A stretch of 64,000 nucleotides of DNA from Halicephalobus mephisto. Taxonomy: Eukaryota; Nematoda; Chromadorea; Rhabditida; Panagrolaimidae. The stretch spans positions 124,001 to 188,000 of the forward strand of contig SWDT01000073.1 in assembly GCA_009193035.1 (NCBI GenBank), written 5' to 3'. How positions within the stretch are numbered: position 1 is the first letter of the stretch; every line of letters starts with the position of its first letter. Of the stretch, positions 1-10,795 are shown one piece after another. A model generated the notes under the pieces. That model did not search any database and was not told the DNA's origin. It saw nothing but the letters and a program-made list of their open reading frames with translations. The position numbers and the translations under genes are program-made.

Positions 1-185
1 ATTCACTTTAATAATTTGGTCGATGTTTATAGAAATATACACGATACCGACGATTTTTTTGAGGTATGTTTTATGTTGAGTATTTTTTTATTTTGTGTTT
101 TTAGAATGATGATTTTGAAGATTTTACAAGTGACTTTTTGGCTCGAGTGGAGGAACGCAGAAACGCTATTTGCTTTTTTGATTGA
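1..185 (+). CDS. 3' end of an unrecognised gene (two last exons)
   Basis: The window opens inside a coding exon (1-63, frame 1). A 41-base intron follows (64-104, GTATGT donor, TTTTTAG acceptor), then the last exon (105-185, stop TGA 183-185). The visible 47 residues are acidic and end with a motif reading NDDFEDFTSDFLARVEERR and a short hydrophobic tail. The phase is kept across the intron. I do not recognise the family from this tail. The 5' part lies outside the window. Confidence 0.6.
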
Positions 186-885
186 ATCGATTCCATGAAA
201 GCTTTGTAAATTTTGTAATTAGACATTTTGGTTCGGAGTTTTTGAGTCTGGTGATAAGCGGGTTTTATAAAGCAAGAATAATTACGAGTTGAAGGATATC
301 AACATTTGGATTTTTTGTTTCTATTTTGGGAGTTTTCTGAATAGAGTTGTTCGGATAATTTGCAGTTAATAGTGATGGTGGTATGTAAATCTGTAGAAAA
401 AATAATGCAGTATATTAAATGTTTTTTATGGAGGATAAAGGGAGGTTTATAGAAGTAGAAGAGATATAAGACATTTTAAAGTGTTCAGTTTTTTACTTTT
501 TGGAGACTTCTAAAGTTGACATAATTACAGTAGTTTTTATTAAGAATAGAATTCAATGTCGGTAATTAAATCCTCATTTTTTTCATTAATATATTAAAAA
601 CCAATGATTGAGGTTTTTCCGACCAGTTTTGTTTTTTTCATCGTGATTAAATCCTCGACTTCGATCTTGAAGCCAGACAATTGTCTCCTTAATGATAAAC
701 AATATAAATTTACCCAATTTTTAGAAATAATATATAAATTATTCAAATAAATTAAATATTTTTGAATATTTTTAATCTAGATAAAAACCCATGTTAACTG
801 AGCGGGAGGCAGCTGGTTCTTCTGTCGGACGCATGCTGCTGAAGTTTCTGTTGGATTGACGTTGTTTTATTTTTCTAGATTTTAT
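186..885. other. Intergenic, AT-rich
   Basis: No gene is visible. One GC-richer patch (about 787-870) contains a 22-codon open frame from the ATG near 791 to a TGA, just before the sys1 acceptor. It could be an upstream ORF, an unrelated short transcript or chance. Confidence 0.4.
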
Positions 886-907
886 TTTTTCAGTGTTGAA
901 ATCCAAA

Positions 908-1455
908 ATGCCGGCTTTCCGGACGACAGTTTGGGATCCTAGTTTGATAATCGGACAAATTTTTGCTCTCCAAAGTATTTTCTATCTTTCTGAATCCGTA
1001 TTGATGATTATTTGCAGTCTGTTTTCCAACTACAAACCTCTAGTTGATCACGTATTTGCTTTGCAGGTAATTTTTCATATATGAAATATCATCAAAACCC
1101 AAATTTCAGACAATAAGACCAATGTCGATAATCCAGTTAATTTCCGCTGCTGTTGTTGCTTTTGCATTGTCTCACGTTGTCCAGAGAGCGAAGCAATGTT
1201 TGGATTTTTCTACTACTCTCCATATTATCCATGTAGTTATTGTTACACTCTATAACTCACAATTCCCAACTAGTTTTACTTGGTGGATACTCCAAGTCGT
1301 GAGTTGCGCAATTTGCAGGTTTGTTCATCAACTATTTCCATCCAATAGTGACATATTTCAGCGTTCTTGGGGAATATCTATGCATGCAGAAGGAAAGTTT
1401 GGAAATCCCTCTAAGTACAGCTCCAGTACAAAGAACAGAATCTTCAGAAGCCTGA
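908..1455 (+). CDS. sys1: SYS1-like Golgi membrane protein
   Basis: Three exons (908-1066, 1110-1318, 1362-1455) encode 153 residues. Sequence: the N terminus has WDPSLIIGQIFALQ, matching the WDPLLILSQI start of SYS1; the middle has RAKQCLDFSTTLHIIH, matching the RGKQCLDFT signature; then FPTSFTWW and GEYLCM near the C terminus. About four hydrophobic segments are present and the length equals human SYS1 (about 156). Known role of the family: SYS1 recruits the ARFRP1/ARL3 GTPase to the trans-Golgi. The start chosen is the ATG at 908, 14 bases after a TTTTTTCAG acceptor (ends 893) that looks like a spliced-leader site. The GTG in frame at 893 is not used. Confidence 0.9.
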
Positions 1456-1735
1456 AATCGATCTAGTGCCATTGTCTACCGGGTATGTCCAGAGTTTCGT
1501 TTTTGCATAATCCACTCTATCCACCGCGGAAGAGTTGAAAATTCCAAATAATTTATTATCTTCCATTAACATTGAAGGTAATTCCTTCGATAAAATACTC
1601 TCAATTATGAATCATTGATAATTATAATCTCACACCAGCCCGAGTTGGATTAGATTGGAACTTGAAAAAGCAAGCACGAATTAGGAACACATTCCTTCAG
1701 ATATGTGTCGTCTACAAATCAGGATTCAGGGGTAT
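1456..1735. other. Short convergent intergenic region
   Basis: This holds the 3' UTRs of sys1 (+) and the UBA5 gene (-), which converge here. No additional gene is seen. Confidence 0.5.
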
Positions 1736-3048
1736 TCACAGCCCTTTCAGTTGTGCCATCAAATTGGACAAATCTGCGGCCGTCGCTTTTGGGACTTCTG
1801 TCTGTTCTCCGTTTGAAGTTTCGGAAGTTTCGTAGGCGAATTTCAATCCCGATCCGGGTTGGAATCCATTTTTACTAGTCTCGACTACTTCATCATCTCC
1901 AGAAACTAGTTCGATTCCCCATTCGTTGTCTTCATGAACAACGGCTGCTTCTGGTTCCTCTTTGACTTCTTCTTGTGGTTGGTTCTTCACCTTCTCCCTG
2001 TATTCTGCTTGTCGTTGGCGACAGAAACGATCATCACATTGGGGATTAGGCAAGATTTGTTGGTTAGGAAAGAAATCGGCAAGAGCGTTGTATCCGACAT
2101 AGTTGGAAACGGTTCCAAAGTTTAGTAGAAATTTGAGAGCGTTCTGGACGAGGAACCCGGCAACAACGGCCATCGTTGTCGGCAAACTAGCAGCACAGAC
2201 TCCTTCTTTCTTGAGGGTCTTTTCGTCAATATTAGAAGCAACTACGAGAGGAGGAAGGCAAGAGAAACAAGCAGTTTTTCCTGGTTCAATGTATTGGATA
2301 TGACCAGAGACGGCGTTTTCACTAACTCCTGATTCAATCCATATCTGATTCTCTTCGTTACAGGCCTAAATTGGAATTGGATAACAAAATAATTTAAAGA
2401 ACGCAGACTTACAGTGTTAACGGTCATTCGGGCTTCGAAATTGTCGACACAACTTAGAACAAGATCGACTTGATTTCCGTCGAGGCTTCCATGTCGGATT
2501 CTGTCCACGAAGATCTTGAAATTCTCCATTGTTGTGATGTTCATATTGTGCACCTCGATCTCGACGTCTGGATTGATGTGTCTGAAGTCGAATTCATATA
2601 TGAAAATTAGCAAGAAAAGAACTTACAGAAGAGTGTCCTTGGCAGCTTCAACCTTGCTTAATCCGCTTTGATGAGGTTGGTAGAACAGTCTATTCATGTT
2701 TGCTAGCTCTACTTTGTCGTAATCGAAAAGAATCAACTTGCCAATAGCACATCTGGTCAGCATCTCAGCAACGACGGATCCAACCCCACCCACGCCGACG
2801 ACAATAATGGACTTTTCCCGGATTTTTTCGTAATCTTGGACAATGCCCATCCTTTTTAACGCCATTAGTCTACTGTAAGGGTTGGAATCAACAACTTCAG
2901 CACTCATTTTGGTGATTCTTTCTCGTTGTTGAGCAGCATTAGACGGTTGGGAAACGGGAGCAGTACTGACGTTACTCGAAGAACTCGATGTAACTTGTCG
3001 TAATTTGTCCCTCAGGGCTGCAATCTTCTCTAGAGCGTTTTCCGACAT
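1736..3048 (-). CDS. uba-5: UBA5, E1 activating enzyme for UFM1
   Basis: Three exons on the minus strand (3048-2627, 2581-2413, 2365-1736) encode about 405 residues, the same size as human UBA5 (404). UBA5 adenylates UFM1 and passes it to UFC1 in ufmylation, a cytosolic and ER-surface pathway. Visible: the Rossmann nucleotide loop [15 protein letters not shown] near residue 85; the adenylation segments [14 protein letters not shown] and [11 protein letters not shown]; zinc-ligand pairs CFSC and CDDRFC; the catalytic cysteine in [11 protein letters not shown]; and the C-terminal UFM1/LIR interaction motif [12 protein letters not shown], almost identical to human. The start lies 13 bases after a TTTGTTTCAG acceptor, as for trans-splicing. 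An upstream minus-strand gene ends about 110 bases before that acceptor, so the two may form an operon. Confidence 0.95.
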
Positions 3049-3172
3049 CTTCTACAGAAACCTGAAACAAAAGAGATAAAAAAAATGAATCTTAAGCGAG
3101 AAAAGCGATCAAGAAATTGGGTGCGTTGGAAGTTACAATTGCGGTCGTTCCGTATCTCAACGCGAAAGAATT

Positions 3173-3573
3173 TTATTTCGAGCTGTTCCGCGAAATTTTT
3201 CTGGATTCCGGCGCCTTTATGTCGAGTTCTTGACGCACGGTCTTCATCATTTGATGTAAGGTTGTCGTTATCACATCCTGCAACTGCTCCTTAAGAGTTC
3301 TGTGTTATCGACAAATTGAAATATTGTGTTTTTACTTCATCCTAAATTTTAATATTTTCTGTTTAAATTTGATTTTTTATCTTCAATAATTTATTACGAC
3401 CTAAACCTCGTTTTTTCGTACAATTTTCTAGATTGATGTTATCAAGAATTCAGAAAAACGATGGCATCTTTCGGTAGATTGCGATCAGTTCTCTGTGAAT
3501 AATTTTCTCGATGCGATCTTGCATTTTCGATGGTCCAGGATCACTCTCCGTTGTCTCGAGATTAAGTTCCCAG
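3173..3573 (-). CDS. Unrecognised small gene upstream of UBA5 (3' exons)
   Basis: Two minus-strand exons (3573-3460 and 3299-3173) join in phase and give a charged, mostly helical C-terminal sequence, with KMQDRIEKIIHREL in the first exon and LKEQLQDVITTTLHQMMK in the second, ending TAA at 3175-3173. The splice sites are weaker than usual (GTTTTT donor, ACACAG acceptor), but the phase matches. AATAAA overlaps the stop. About 110 bases lie between this stop and the trans-splice acceptor of UBA5, the usual spacing inside nematode operons. The first exon is not resolved: an ATG near 3680 opens a coding-like stretch, but its donor phase does not fit. I do not recognise the family. Confidence 0.4.
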
Positions 3574-5480
3574 CTATTCACCTATTTACCTATTTAATGT
3601 CTTTTATTTTTTTCAATGCCAATTTTTTGGATTATTGGCTTTCTCACGATTCAGTTGTTTCATTGGCGTGACAACCATAATTTCCAATTTTTAAATTAAA
3701 ATTTTTATATTTTTTTATTCTAGATTTTTTGTTTCAATGCGATAACCCTTTCGAGTTTTCATGTTCTTTCGTTTTTGCCATCGAAACGAGCAATCGAAGG
3801 AACGGGAATCGAGAAACCAGAGGAACGACATACTGAAAAATTTTTCGTATTCGTTTTTTCAAACCAGAAAAATGTAACAAAACTCCTATTTCGTGCAATG
3901 AGACAATTTAGAGGTAGACATGATGGTAATGCTACAGATGACTTGTAAAAATTACAAACCAATTTTATCGTTAATTGTATTGCATTACTCCAACATTTTA
4001 CTCATTAAATTAAATAAGATCTGTGAATTTTTAAAAACAATTTCAATGTCTATTAATTTGAATTCTATAAGATTTAGATTCTAAATCCCTTGATTGACGG
4101 ATTTTACTGAGCTTCATTAGCCGCATTCCGACAAGAACTGGAAAAGCCGCAATTCCCGCTTTCACTAAGCCCCCTTTCACTCCCACTTACAGATGCATCG
4201 ATCCTGCGCGAGTTTAATGCCATAGGCACTCTTTTCTGGGATTGCCGTATTGGAACAAAAGTAATTGTTAAAGACTTTAATACCGAAAAAAGTCACGAGC
4301 TCGAAGAACTTCGCTGACCTATGCGAAATAATTTAGTGCTTATTGGAAGCTCCTCCCATTTTTATCTCTCTCCAGCTCCCCCCTCGACTCCAGTCAACGA
4401 GAAAAATTGGAGGGGAAATGGTGCTACTCTTGAAGTCCTGTTTGTATTTCTATATTGCTTCGTAGACAGCTGAATGGAGACAGACATTCGCACACACTGG
4501 TTCTTTTTTCGCACGCGATGGAGTTTGTCTGAATATTCGGAAAGCCCCTCTTTCTCTTTTGACAGCCGGCTGGCAAGAAAAATTTTCTCTTATTTCTTAG
4601 CGCGCGACATTGCTTGCCATTGACGGTCGAACTGACTGACTGGTTGGGGAGAGACTGGCTCACTCACTCCCCCTTTTTTCGATTTTCTTCTTTTAGTGGC
4701 AATGGCGAATGGCAAACGAAAAGGGAGAGAACTCCACTGCGACCAGAAAGAAAGAAAGGAAATTGACGTCCTTCGCAGCAAGGACAGACCAACGCTGGTT
4801 ATCGCCAGTTCTGCCTTCATTTCTCTTTTCTGTTTGTCGGCTCTTGCGCGAAATCGAATCGATCAGATCAGTCTGTATGTGCGGCCTCTCGCCCTGGAAT
4901 GCGGATCGCGGAGAAAAGATAGTGAGTTCGCTTATTGTGTGTATATTTTAATATAAGAGTTGTTCGTCGTCTTGCATTGGGCCCCTCCTAACGCGCTCCT
5001 CGTTCTATCGACAATCCATCGCTCGGCGCATTCGCCATAGATATCTGTCTGATTCATATTTTTGTTGATGTATTCATCGACGAAATATGTTGGTTTTTAT
5101 ATAATTTGAAATGTAGAAATATACGGTTAATTTTTTCCTCGTGATCAATCGATGAAAAGATTACTGGATATTTTTGACTGTTAAGTTGGGACATTTTATA
5201 TATAAAATATTTAATTTTTGAAATAATGTAATATATGGTTGATCAATACCGTTCTGATTCGATATCGTAATCCCAGATGCCCAAGTAGAGAGACGCACAC
5301 TTTCCCCGTGGTGTGTCTCAGCTACTTTGCGTTGAGCCTAGTCCCAATTCCCGTCCGCCATCAGTTTTTTGCTGATTACTGCTGCTGTTTGTTTGGGGCC
5401 AGTTTGGCCTTCCTTTTGCGCCCTTGTTCCGTGGTATATTGATGTTACTCCTGCAATAATAATCATATATGGGTTTTAGA
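3574..5480. other. Long 5' region of the RING-H2 gene, promoter and possible UTR exons
   Basis: No confident coding exon is visible. From about 4120 the DNA becomes GC- and CT-richer, with TCTCTCTCC and CTCACTCACTCCC runs, typical of a nematode promoter. A TTCTTTTAG acceptor (ends near 4696) followed by a stretch ending in a GTGAGT donor (about 4922), and a GGGTTTTAG acceptor ending at 5480, suggest noncoding 5' exons of the downstream gene. The open frame at 4696-4956 lacks recognisable protein features. Confidence 0.4.
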
Positions 5481-5650
5481 AGCTTCGGCTCTCATAAACG
5501 GATTCTGTGGCTAAGAATAGTTTAAAGATCATTGCCAGGATTACTACCTCTACACCGTATCCAACGCGCTCTAGCGCGATATCACCTGAGCAGGATCATC
5601 TAGCCCGATTATTGGTGCAGAATCTGGGTTCTCATCAACGATTGTCGCAG

Positions 5651-7196
5651 ATGGACCGCAATAGTGTTACAATGAATACACTTATTGCTCAAATGAATAA
5701 TACTTCGGTTGCTGCTGCATTAGCCCAGATTGCTCAACAACAACCAACAACATCGAATACTACACCACAATTGTCGCAATATGCGATTTCATCGTCGTTG
5801 CTTCAAGCAGCTGCACAACAACATCAATTAATGATTGCAGCAAATAATGCGGCTAATTTGGCTAATACAGCAGCAGCTATTCAACAAGCAACTTCAGGTC
5901 CTCAGCTTTATCCATTCATTGCGACTCAAGTACCTACTGTACCTGCTCCTACGGTGGATATATCGACATCTCTGTATTACCAACCAGTACCTAATCGGAC
6001 TTCCATGGTTTGTACATGTGCTTGTAATCAAATGAATTGTCCTGTTCATGCATATGAATCATTACCGACACCACCGGCACTTCGACAACCCTACACGGCA
6101 GATAGAATCGCTCCTATTGTTGTTCATCGACAACCACAAGTTGTACCTCATCAAGTACTCCCAGGGAGGATGCCTAATTCATCGAATTCTATTTCTCAAA
6201 TTCAAATTCCACCAACAACAAATTTGGTTCAAACAACGAATTTTCAACAACAACAACAAAGGTTGAAAAGGAATCCATCTAATTATTCATCTGATGGTAG
6301 ATCAGCACCAAAAGTACGACGAATTGGATCCATTGATGACAATATGCCTGGATCATCACAAATGGATAATAGATCAATTAGGAGAGATTTCCAGAATGCT
6401 GGATATGATTTCGCTTCGACAAATACAGTACGGGTGTGCTCAACTTGTGCTCTTCCATTTGGTCCTAATAACCAGAGAGTTCAAAATTGTCCTTGTCATA
6501 ACCAACCTTATTGTGAAGATGGCGTGGCAATTTGCAGAACGTGCTATGAAGGCACCAATAATCCACTTTTAGTGTAAGTTTATATATAAATTTATATTTT
6601 TAAAATAATAATTATTGTATTTCAGACCACAGTTGACAACTCTTCAGATGGCAATGTTAGAAGCAAGACGTCGGTCGGAGGAACGAAGGAGACATGAAGC
6701 TAATTTTTACAGCAGATATGAATTGCCGATTACTGTTCAGAATCCAGCAACTCCGATGGTTTACTTTAATCAAAATCATGTTTTGTTGTTCAATGGCACA
6801 GACATGTTCCTTAATCCAACTATCCAGCAAGCAACCACAACACCAACTCATTTGTTGCAACAAGTTCTTGCCCAGAATCCGCACATTCAGGAACCCATGC
6901 CTGTTGGTGCTACTACAGATCAAATCAAGAAAAATACGACGATATCTAATTATGTAAAAGATCCAAATGTCCCAGAAAATGAGCAAGAGAGATGTACTGT
7001 ATGTCTTATGGAATTCGAAACAGGTGACGATGTCAGAACACTCAATTGCTCTCACAATTTCCACATTGATTGTATTGACCGCTGGTTGGTCTACAATAAG
7101 AAATGCCCAGTATGCCGGATTGATATGGATAAACCTGGCACATTTGCTTCGGTAATTGATTACGAACAACTCACAACTGAAGCTACTGCATCATGA
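5651..7196 (+). CDS. RING-H2 finger protein, probable E3 ubiquitin ligase
   Basis: Two exons (5651-6573, 6626-7196) encode 497 residues. The C terminus carries a RING-H2 domain of the C3H2C3 type: CTVCLMEF, then NCSHNFHIDCIDRWL, then KKCPVCRIDM (residues about 440-485), as in the RNF38/RNF44 group. This predicts E2-dependent ubiquitin transfer. The N-terminal half is rich in Gln, Asn and Thr. Two cysteine clusters precede the RING, one with MVCTCACNQMNCPVH and one with VCSTCALPFG followed by CPCHNQPYCEDGVAICRTCYEG in two blocks; these look like an additional metal-binding module, but I do not know its name. Start: the ATG at 5651 is the first in frame after the likely 5'-UTR acceptor at 5480. 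Coding-like sequence continues upstream to about 5498, so a longer N terminus through another exon is possible. A 3' UTR of about 450 bases follows. Confidence 0.85.
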
Positions 7197-7645
7197 ATAT
7201 TGACAATTCCATAAACACGGGAGTGCTTATCTCGCAATTTTTACGGGTAATCTTTGTGGATAGATTACTCCTGTATTCCCAGTCAAATTAGGCAATTTCT
7301 GATCATAACAGGTCTAAATTGGCCTTGTTTTTATAATCTCTTACTGAACTACAATGCATACAGCTGAGCGACAACTATAGTATGACTGTAACGCGTGTAA
7401 TCCCGGTGAAGAAACATTATGCAAGCTTATTTTTAGTCTTTCTTGAACAGCAGATTTTTTAAATTTGCTTAATTTTTATGTAATTCTTTAATATGCTTTG
7501 CGTGGTTGGCATTCTCGTCGCTCTTTCTCAAGAATTGCGTGTGAAGTTCAGTCTTGTCCTCTTTCAGCCACAGATGATTTTTAACTTGATTCGCTTTGTT
7601 AAATTTTTTCTGCTTATGATTAAAATAATTTTATCAGAGAAATGA

Positions 7646-7651
7646 AATAAA
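7646..7651 (+). terminator. Poly(A) signal of the RING-H2 gene
   Basis: AATAAA lies about 450 bases after the stop codon in a U-rich context. Confidence 0.5.
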
Positions 7652-7969
7652 ATTTATTTACATTTTGTGTAAATATTGGAATTTGAATATTCTTGTTAAA
7701 TTGTTCAAGTTTTATATCTTTTTAAAACATAAAATTGGAATAGGATTGGGCAATGACGAGTGTCAGGAGAGATCCGGTGTTTGGTTGGGTCCTGAACGGA
7801 GAAAAAACACTTTTGGAACTTGATTGGATTCGATTGATTTTTTTGTTTTTATTTCCTATATAATAATTACCCTCCTCAATGTCGAAATTGCCCTGTGATT
7901 TTCGAAATTAATATATGAATGAATGTCAATTTTTAATTTTCTGAGGATTTTTTAGGATTCGATCTCGCA

Positions 7970-10212
7970 ATGACAGAAGCAGAATCTCCAGTTTCATATA
8001 AGGGAAATGACTCCGTCTTGGATCCAGTCGCATATTCTTATTTGAAGCTTGATCGTCCTGGACAATCACAAGAGACCTTGGATGTGTTTCAAAGAATGCA
8101 AAAGAAAGGTGTTCCTACAGCAGAAACAATTGTAAGTAATTTTGTATTTCTTTAGATATCCCGCTGTTTTCGTGGCATTGTTTTTCACATTACTTTCGGG
8201 TTTGTTGTTTGCTAGGCATCTCGCAAACAAACTCTGCCGCCTAAAAACAATCGTGATGGAGCAAACTAGGTAGATCGCGATCTGGGGACACTTGGTTTAG
8301 TTCGAGGACGATGTGAGAGAATGCCAGTGCCACTCTGTGCCGTTGCGCGCTGTGATCGGAAAAGGACAGCGAGGTGGAGGCCGAGATTATACCCCCCTTC
8401 ATCGATTATTGGCTTATCCTATGATTGCAAAAAAGATCTAAAATGGAAAGGATAAGTTTTGTAGGAAAAATTAAATTTCAATAGCATACCATTTTTAGAA
8501 AATTCAATAATAATCGGAAATCAAGTAGATAGACTTCCGGAAAATTTCTATTGAATGCAATCCAGAGGGAACAGGTTTATGCGTTCCATCCAGATTGATC
8601 GATTTCTGAGGTCACACTGCACTTTAAACATTTTTCGTTTTTGTCGTAATCTCAAAGTGGTGGATTTTAATGTATTCAATATTTTATAAATGACTGTCTG
8701 GGGAACGGTTGTCTGATTTTTGGGTTTTCTTTTCTGTCAATATTCGGGAAACAAGTTAGCATGCAAAAGACCCTCGAAAAGAACTGTCTGGCTTTTGATT
8801 CAGCATGTCTGGAAGGTTTTTTGGAAAATCCACGCCTGTTCTCACTCATTTTTTTACCCTCGAGGACAGACAAGTACAGATTTAGTGTCGCTTGCGCGAA
8901 TGGAGTGAAAGCCAGTCGACAGACAACGTCATAAACTTCTGGTGGATTTAGAACAGATGGAATAAAAGTAAAAGTGCACTTTCCAGTCATCGCCAGAGGC
9001 ACTAGTCAACCTAAAGAATAATATACATTGTTGTTGCCAATTAGATGGGAAAATTGTCTTGGGAATGACTTGAATGATAATATTGATTAATCTAGATAAT
9101 TTTTTGTAAATGACTGTTGTTGAAAAGTGAGGGATTGTATATTATCAAATGCGAGATACTCATCAGTAATTACAGCCTTATTTGGAGCTTATCTTTTCTT
9201 GTTCTTTTTCGACAAAAAAGATAAAATCGGCATGAGATTTACGGGGATAAAGGCTTGAATATATCTTGACCCTGCTTTACTTATCTGATTGGACATGCAT
9301 TTGATGAATTTTTATTAATTATTTTCTTTTTAGGCTGATGTTGATGGATATCTTAAGGAGCATAAGCTTACTATTGAGGAAGCACAGAAGAAAGTTGAGG
9401 AAGATTTTCGAAAATATAAAATTGTAGAAGCAAATTTGACCAATCAAAAGGAAAAATTGAAGGAAACTGAACCTGATTTCATGAGAGGAAGAGAATTATT
9501 GACAAAATTGCAGGAAGCTTTGGGAAATCCTAATTATGAATGGCCAATGGAAGTTCGGTATCCTCTTGCTGATCAGGTTTATTCTACTGCTTATCTGGAC
9601 AAAACTGATACAATTTTTATCTTGCTTGGGTGCCAAACAATGGCTGAAGTTACTGTGGATGAAGCTGACAAGATTTTTTCTAAGAATCTTGTTGATATTA
9701 ATAAGTTGTAAGTTTTTATAATGAATTGGAATTTTAGTGAATGAAACAGTTGCGCAATTCTTTATTCTGCCAAGATGACCGCTGTTGCCCTTAGCATTGT
9801 AAATATAGGCTTCAGCTTAGCCTTTGTGGTTTAAAGCCGCTGGTTTAGTCAATGCACACAAGGGAGCTTGCGCAATCTCATTCGGTCATTGTAAGCACCA
9901 GACGTCGAGATTTGGTTGCATTGGCGGGAGCCTGTCGAAGCGCAACTAACGAATAATTTGAGGCCTGGTTGGCCATCTGTTGAGCTCAAATTTTTGGGGG
10001 CGCGCCACTATGCTACAAATTATGGTTAGGGATCCGTAATTTGGGGAAAAGGAATGAATATAATATAATGACATTTTAGGAAGAACGATCTTACTGAAGA
10101 GATTAACTTTGTCAAGGATCAAATCACGACTTCAGAAGTTAACATGGCTCATTTGTTCAATTATAGTGTTAACTTGAAGAAGGTTGCTGCTGGCATTGCC
10201 GATAAGAAGTAA
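7970..10212 (+). CDS. pfd-3: Prefoldin subunit 3 (VBP1 homologue)
   Basis: Three exons (7970-8131, 9334-9707, 10080-10212) encode 222 residues. Prefoldin is the cytosolic hexamer that hands unfolded actin and tubulin to the TRiC/CCT chaperonin; subunit 3 is one of its two alpha-type chains. Visible: GVPTAETI near the N terminus (the family start), a first coiled-coil helix, the turn with WPMEVRYPLADQVYSTAY, the hairpin segment IFILLGCQTMAEVTVDEA, and a second coiled-coil ending in VNLKKVAAGIADKK. Phases agree across both introns. The start follows a TTTTTTAG acceptor by about 16 bases. Intron 1 (8132-9333) is unusually long for this window and contains GC-richer blocks; intron 2 (9708-10079) also holds an unexplained GC-rich core. 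Confidence 0.92.
9750..10010. other. GC-rich core in pfd-3 intron 2, possible structured RNA or element
   Basis: This intron segment stands out from its AT-rich surroundings. It contains partly self-complementary arms, such as CCTTTGTG near 9820 against CACACAAGG near 9855, and GTTGCGC near 9748 against GCGCAAC near 9940. No tRNA, snRNA or coding signature is recognised. It could be an intronic noncoding RNA or an old insertion. Confidence 0.25.
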
Positions 10213-10794
10213 GATTTGGTGAAAAAAGGTACTGTGTTGTTGTGTTTACAGATTAAATAAAATGACAAAATAATTTTTAAGAGAACTTAACATGAGAGGG
10301 AATGTAGAAAAAAGGTTTTGGGAAGGATGAAGATTTAAATTTTTTGCACAGCAGAGGTGGAAGATGTGATTTTTGAAGAGTTTGATGTTTGTGATTTGTG
10401 TAATCTGAAAATTGTAATGTCACAAAGTTCATTGATCAAAAAAAATGGAAAATCTTGAATTATGAAAATATTTTAATCAAAAAAGATAAAATGTGTGAAT
10501 AGATAAAAGGACCTAAATATGGACTGAAACAAGAAAAAATGGTTGATGGAAGATCTGAGGTCAAGTAAGCACAAACAAGAGATTGAAGAACTTTGAAATG
10601 AATAGATAAGAACAGAGTGGGCTCCTGGAGGAAGAGGAAGCAAAAACAGTTTGTTTATCAGTCTGATAGGGTTTTTCGTGATTTTCGAGAGTGTTTTCTT
10701 TCTTGAATTAGTTCTGTTAGTTTTTTTAAGTTTAGATACAACTGGAACAATTAGGAAGAAAAACAAGGAAAAGATCTAGGATCTTGTCCTTCAG
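10213..10794. other. Intergenic between pfd-3 and the P-glycoprotein gene
   Basis: 3' UTR of pfd-3 (AATAAA near 10256) and the promoter region of the ABC transporter. A CTTCAG acceptor ends at 10794, directly before the next start codon. No other gene is seen. Confidence 0.5.
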
Positions 10795-10795
10795 A

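Noticed and set aside
787..870. 22-codon frame in a GC-richer patch before sys1
   Set aside because: Too short to support as a gene. The sys1 acceptor lies after it, so it is probably removed by trans-splicing.
4696..4956. Open frame of 86 codons with a starting ATG after a good acceptor
   Set aside because: Overlapping frames are equally open, composition is promoter-like, and no domain is visible. More likely noncoding 5' sequence of the RING-H2 gene.
8676..9002. Minus-strand frame of 108 codons inside prefoldin intron 1
   Set aside because: No family marks, poor codon bias, no splice or start context. Treated as chance.
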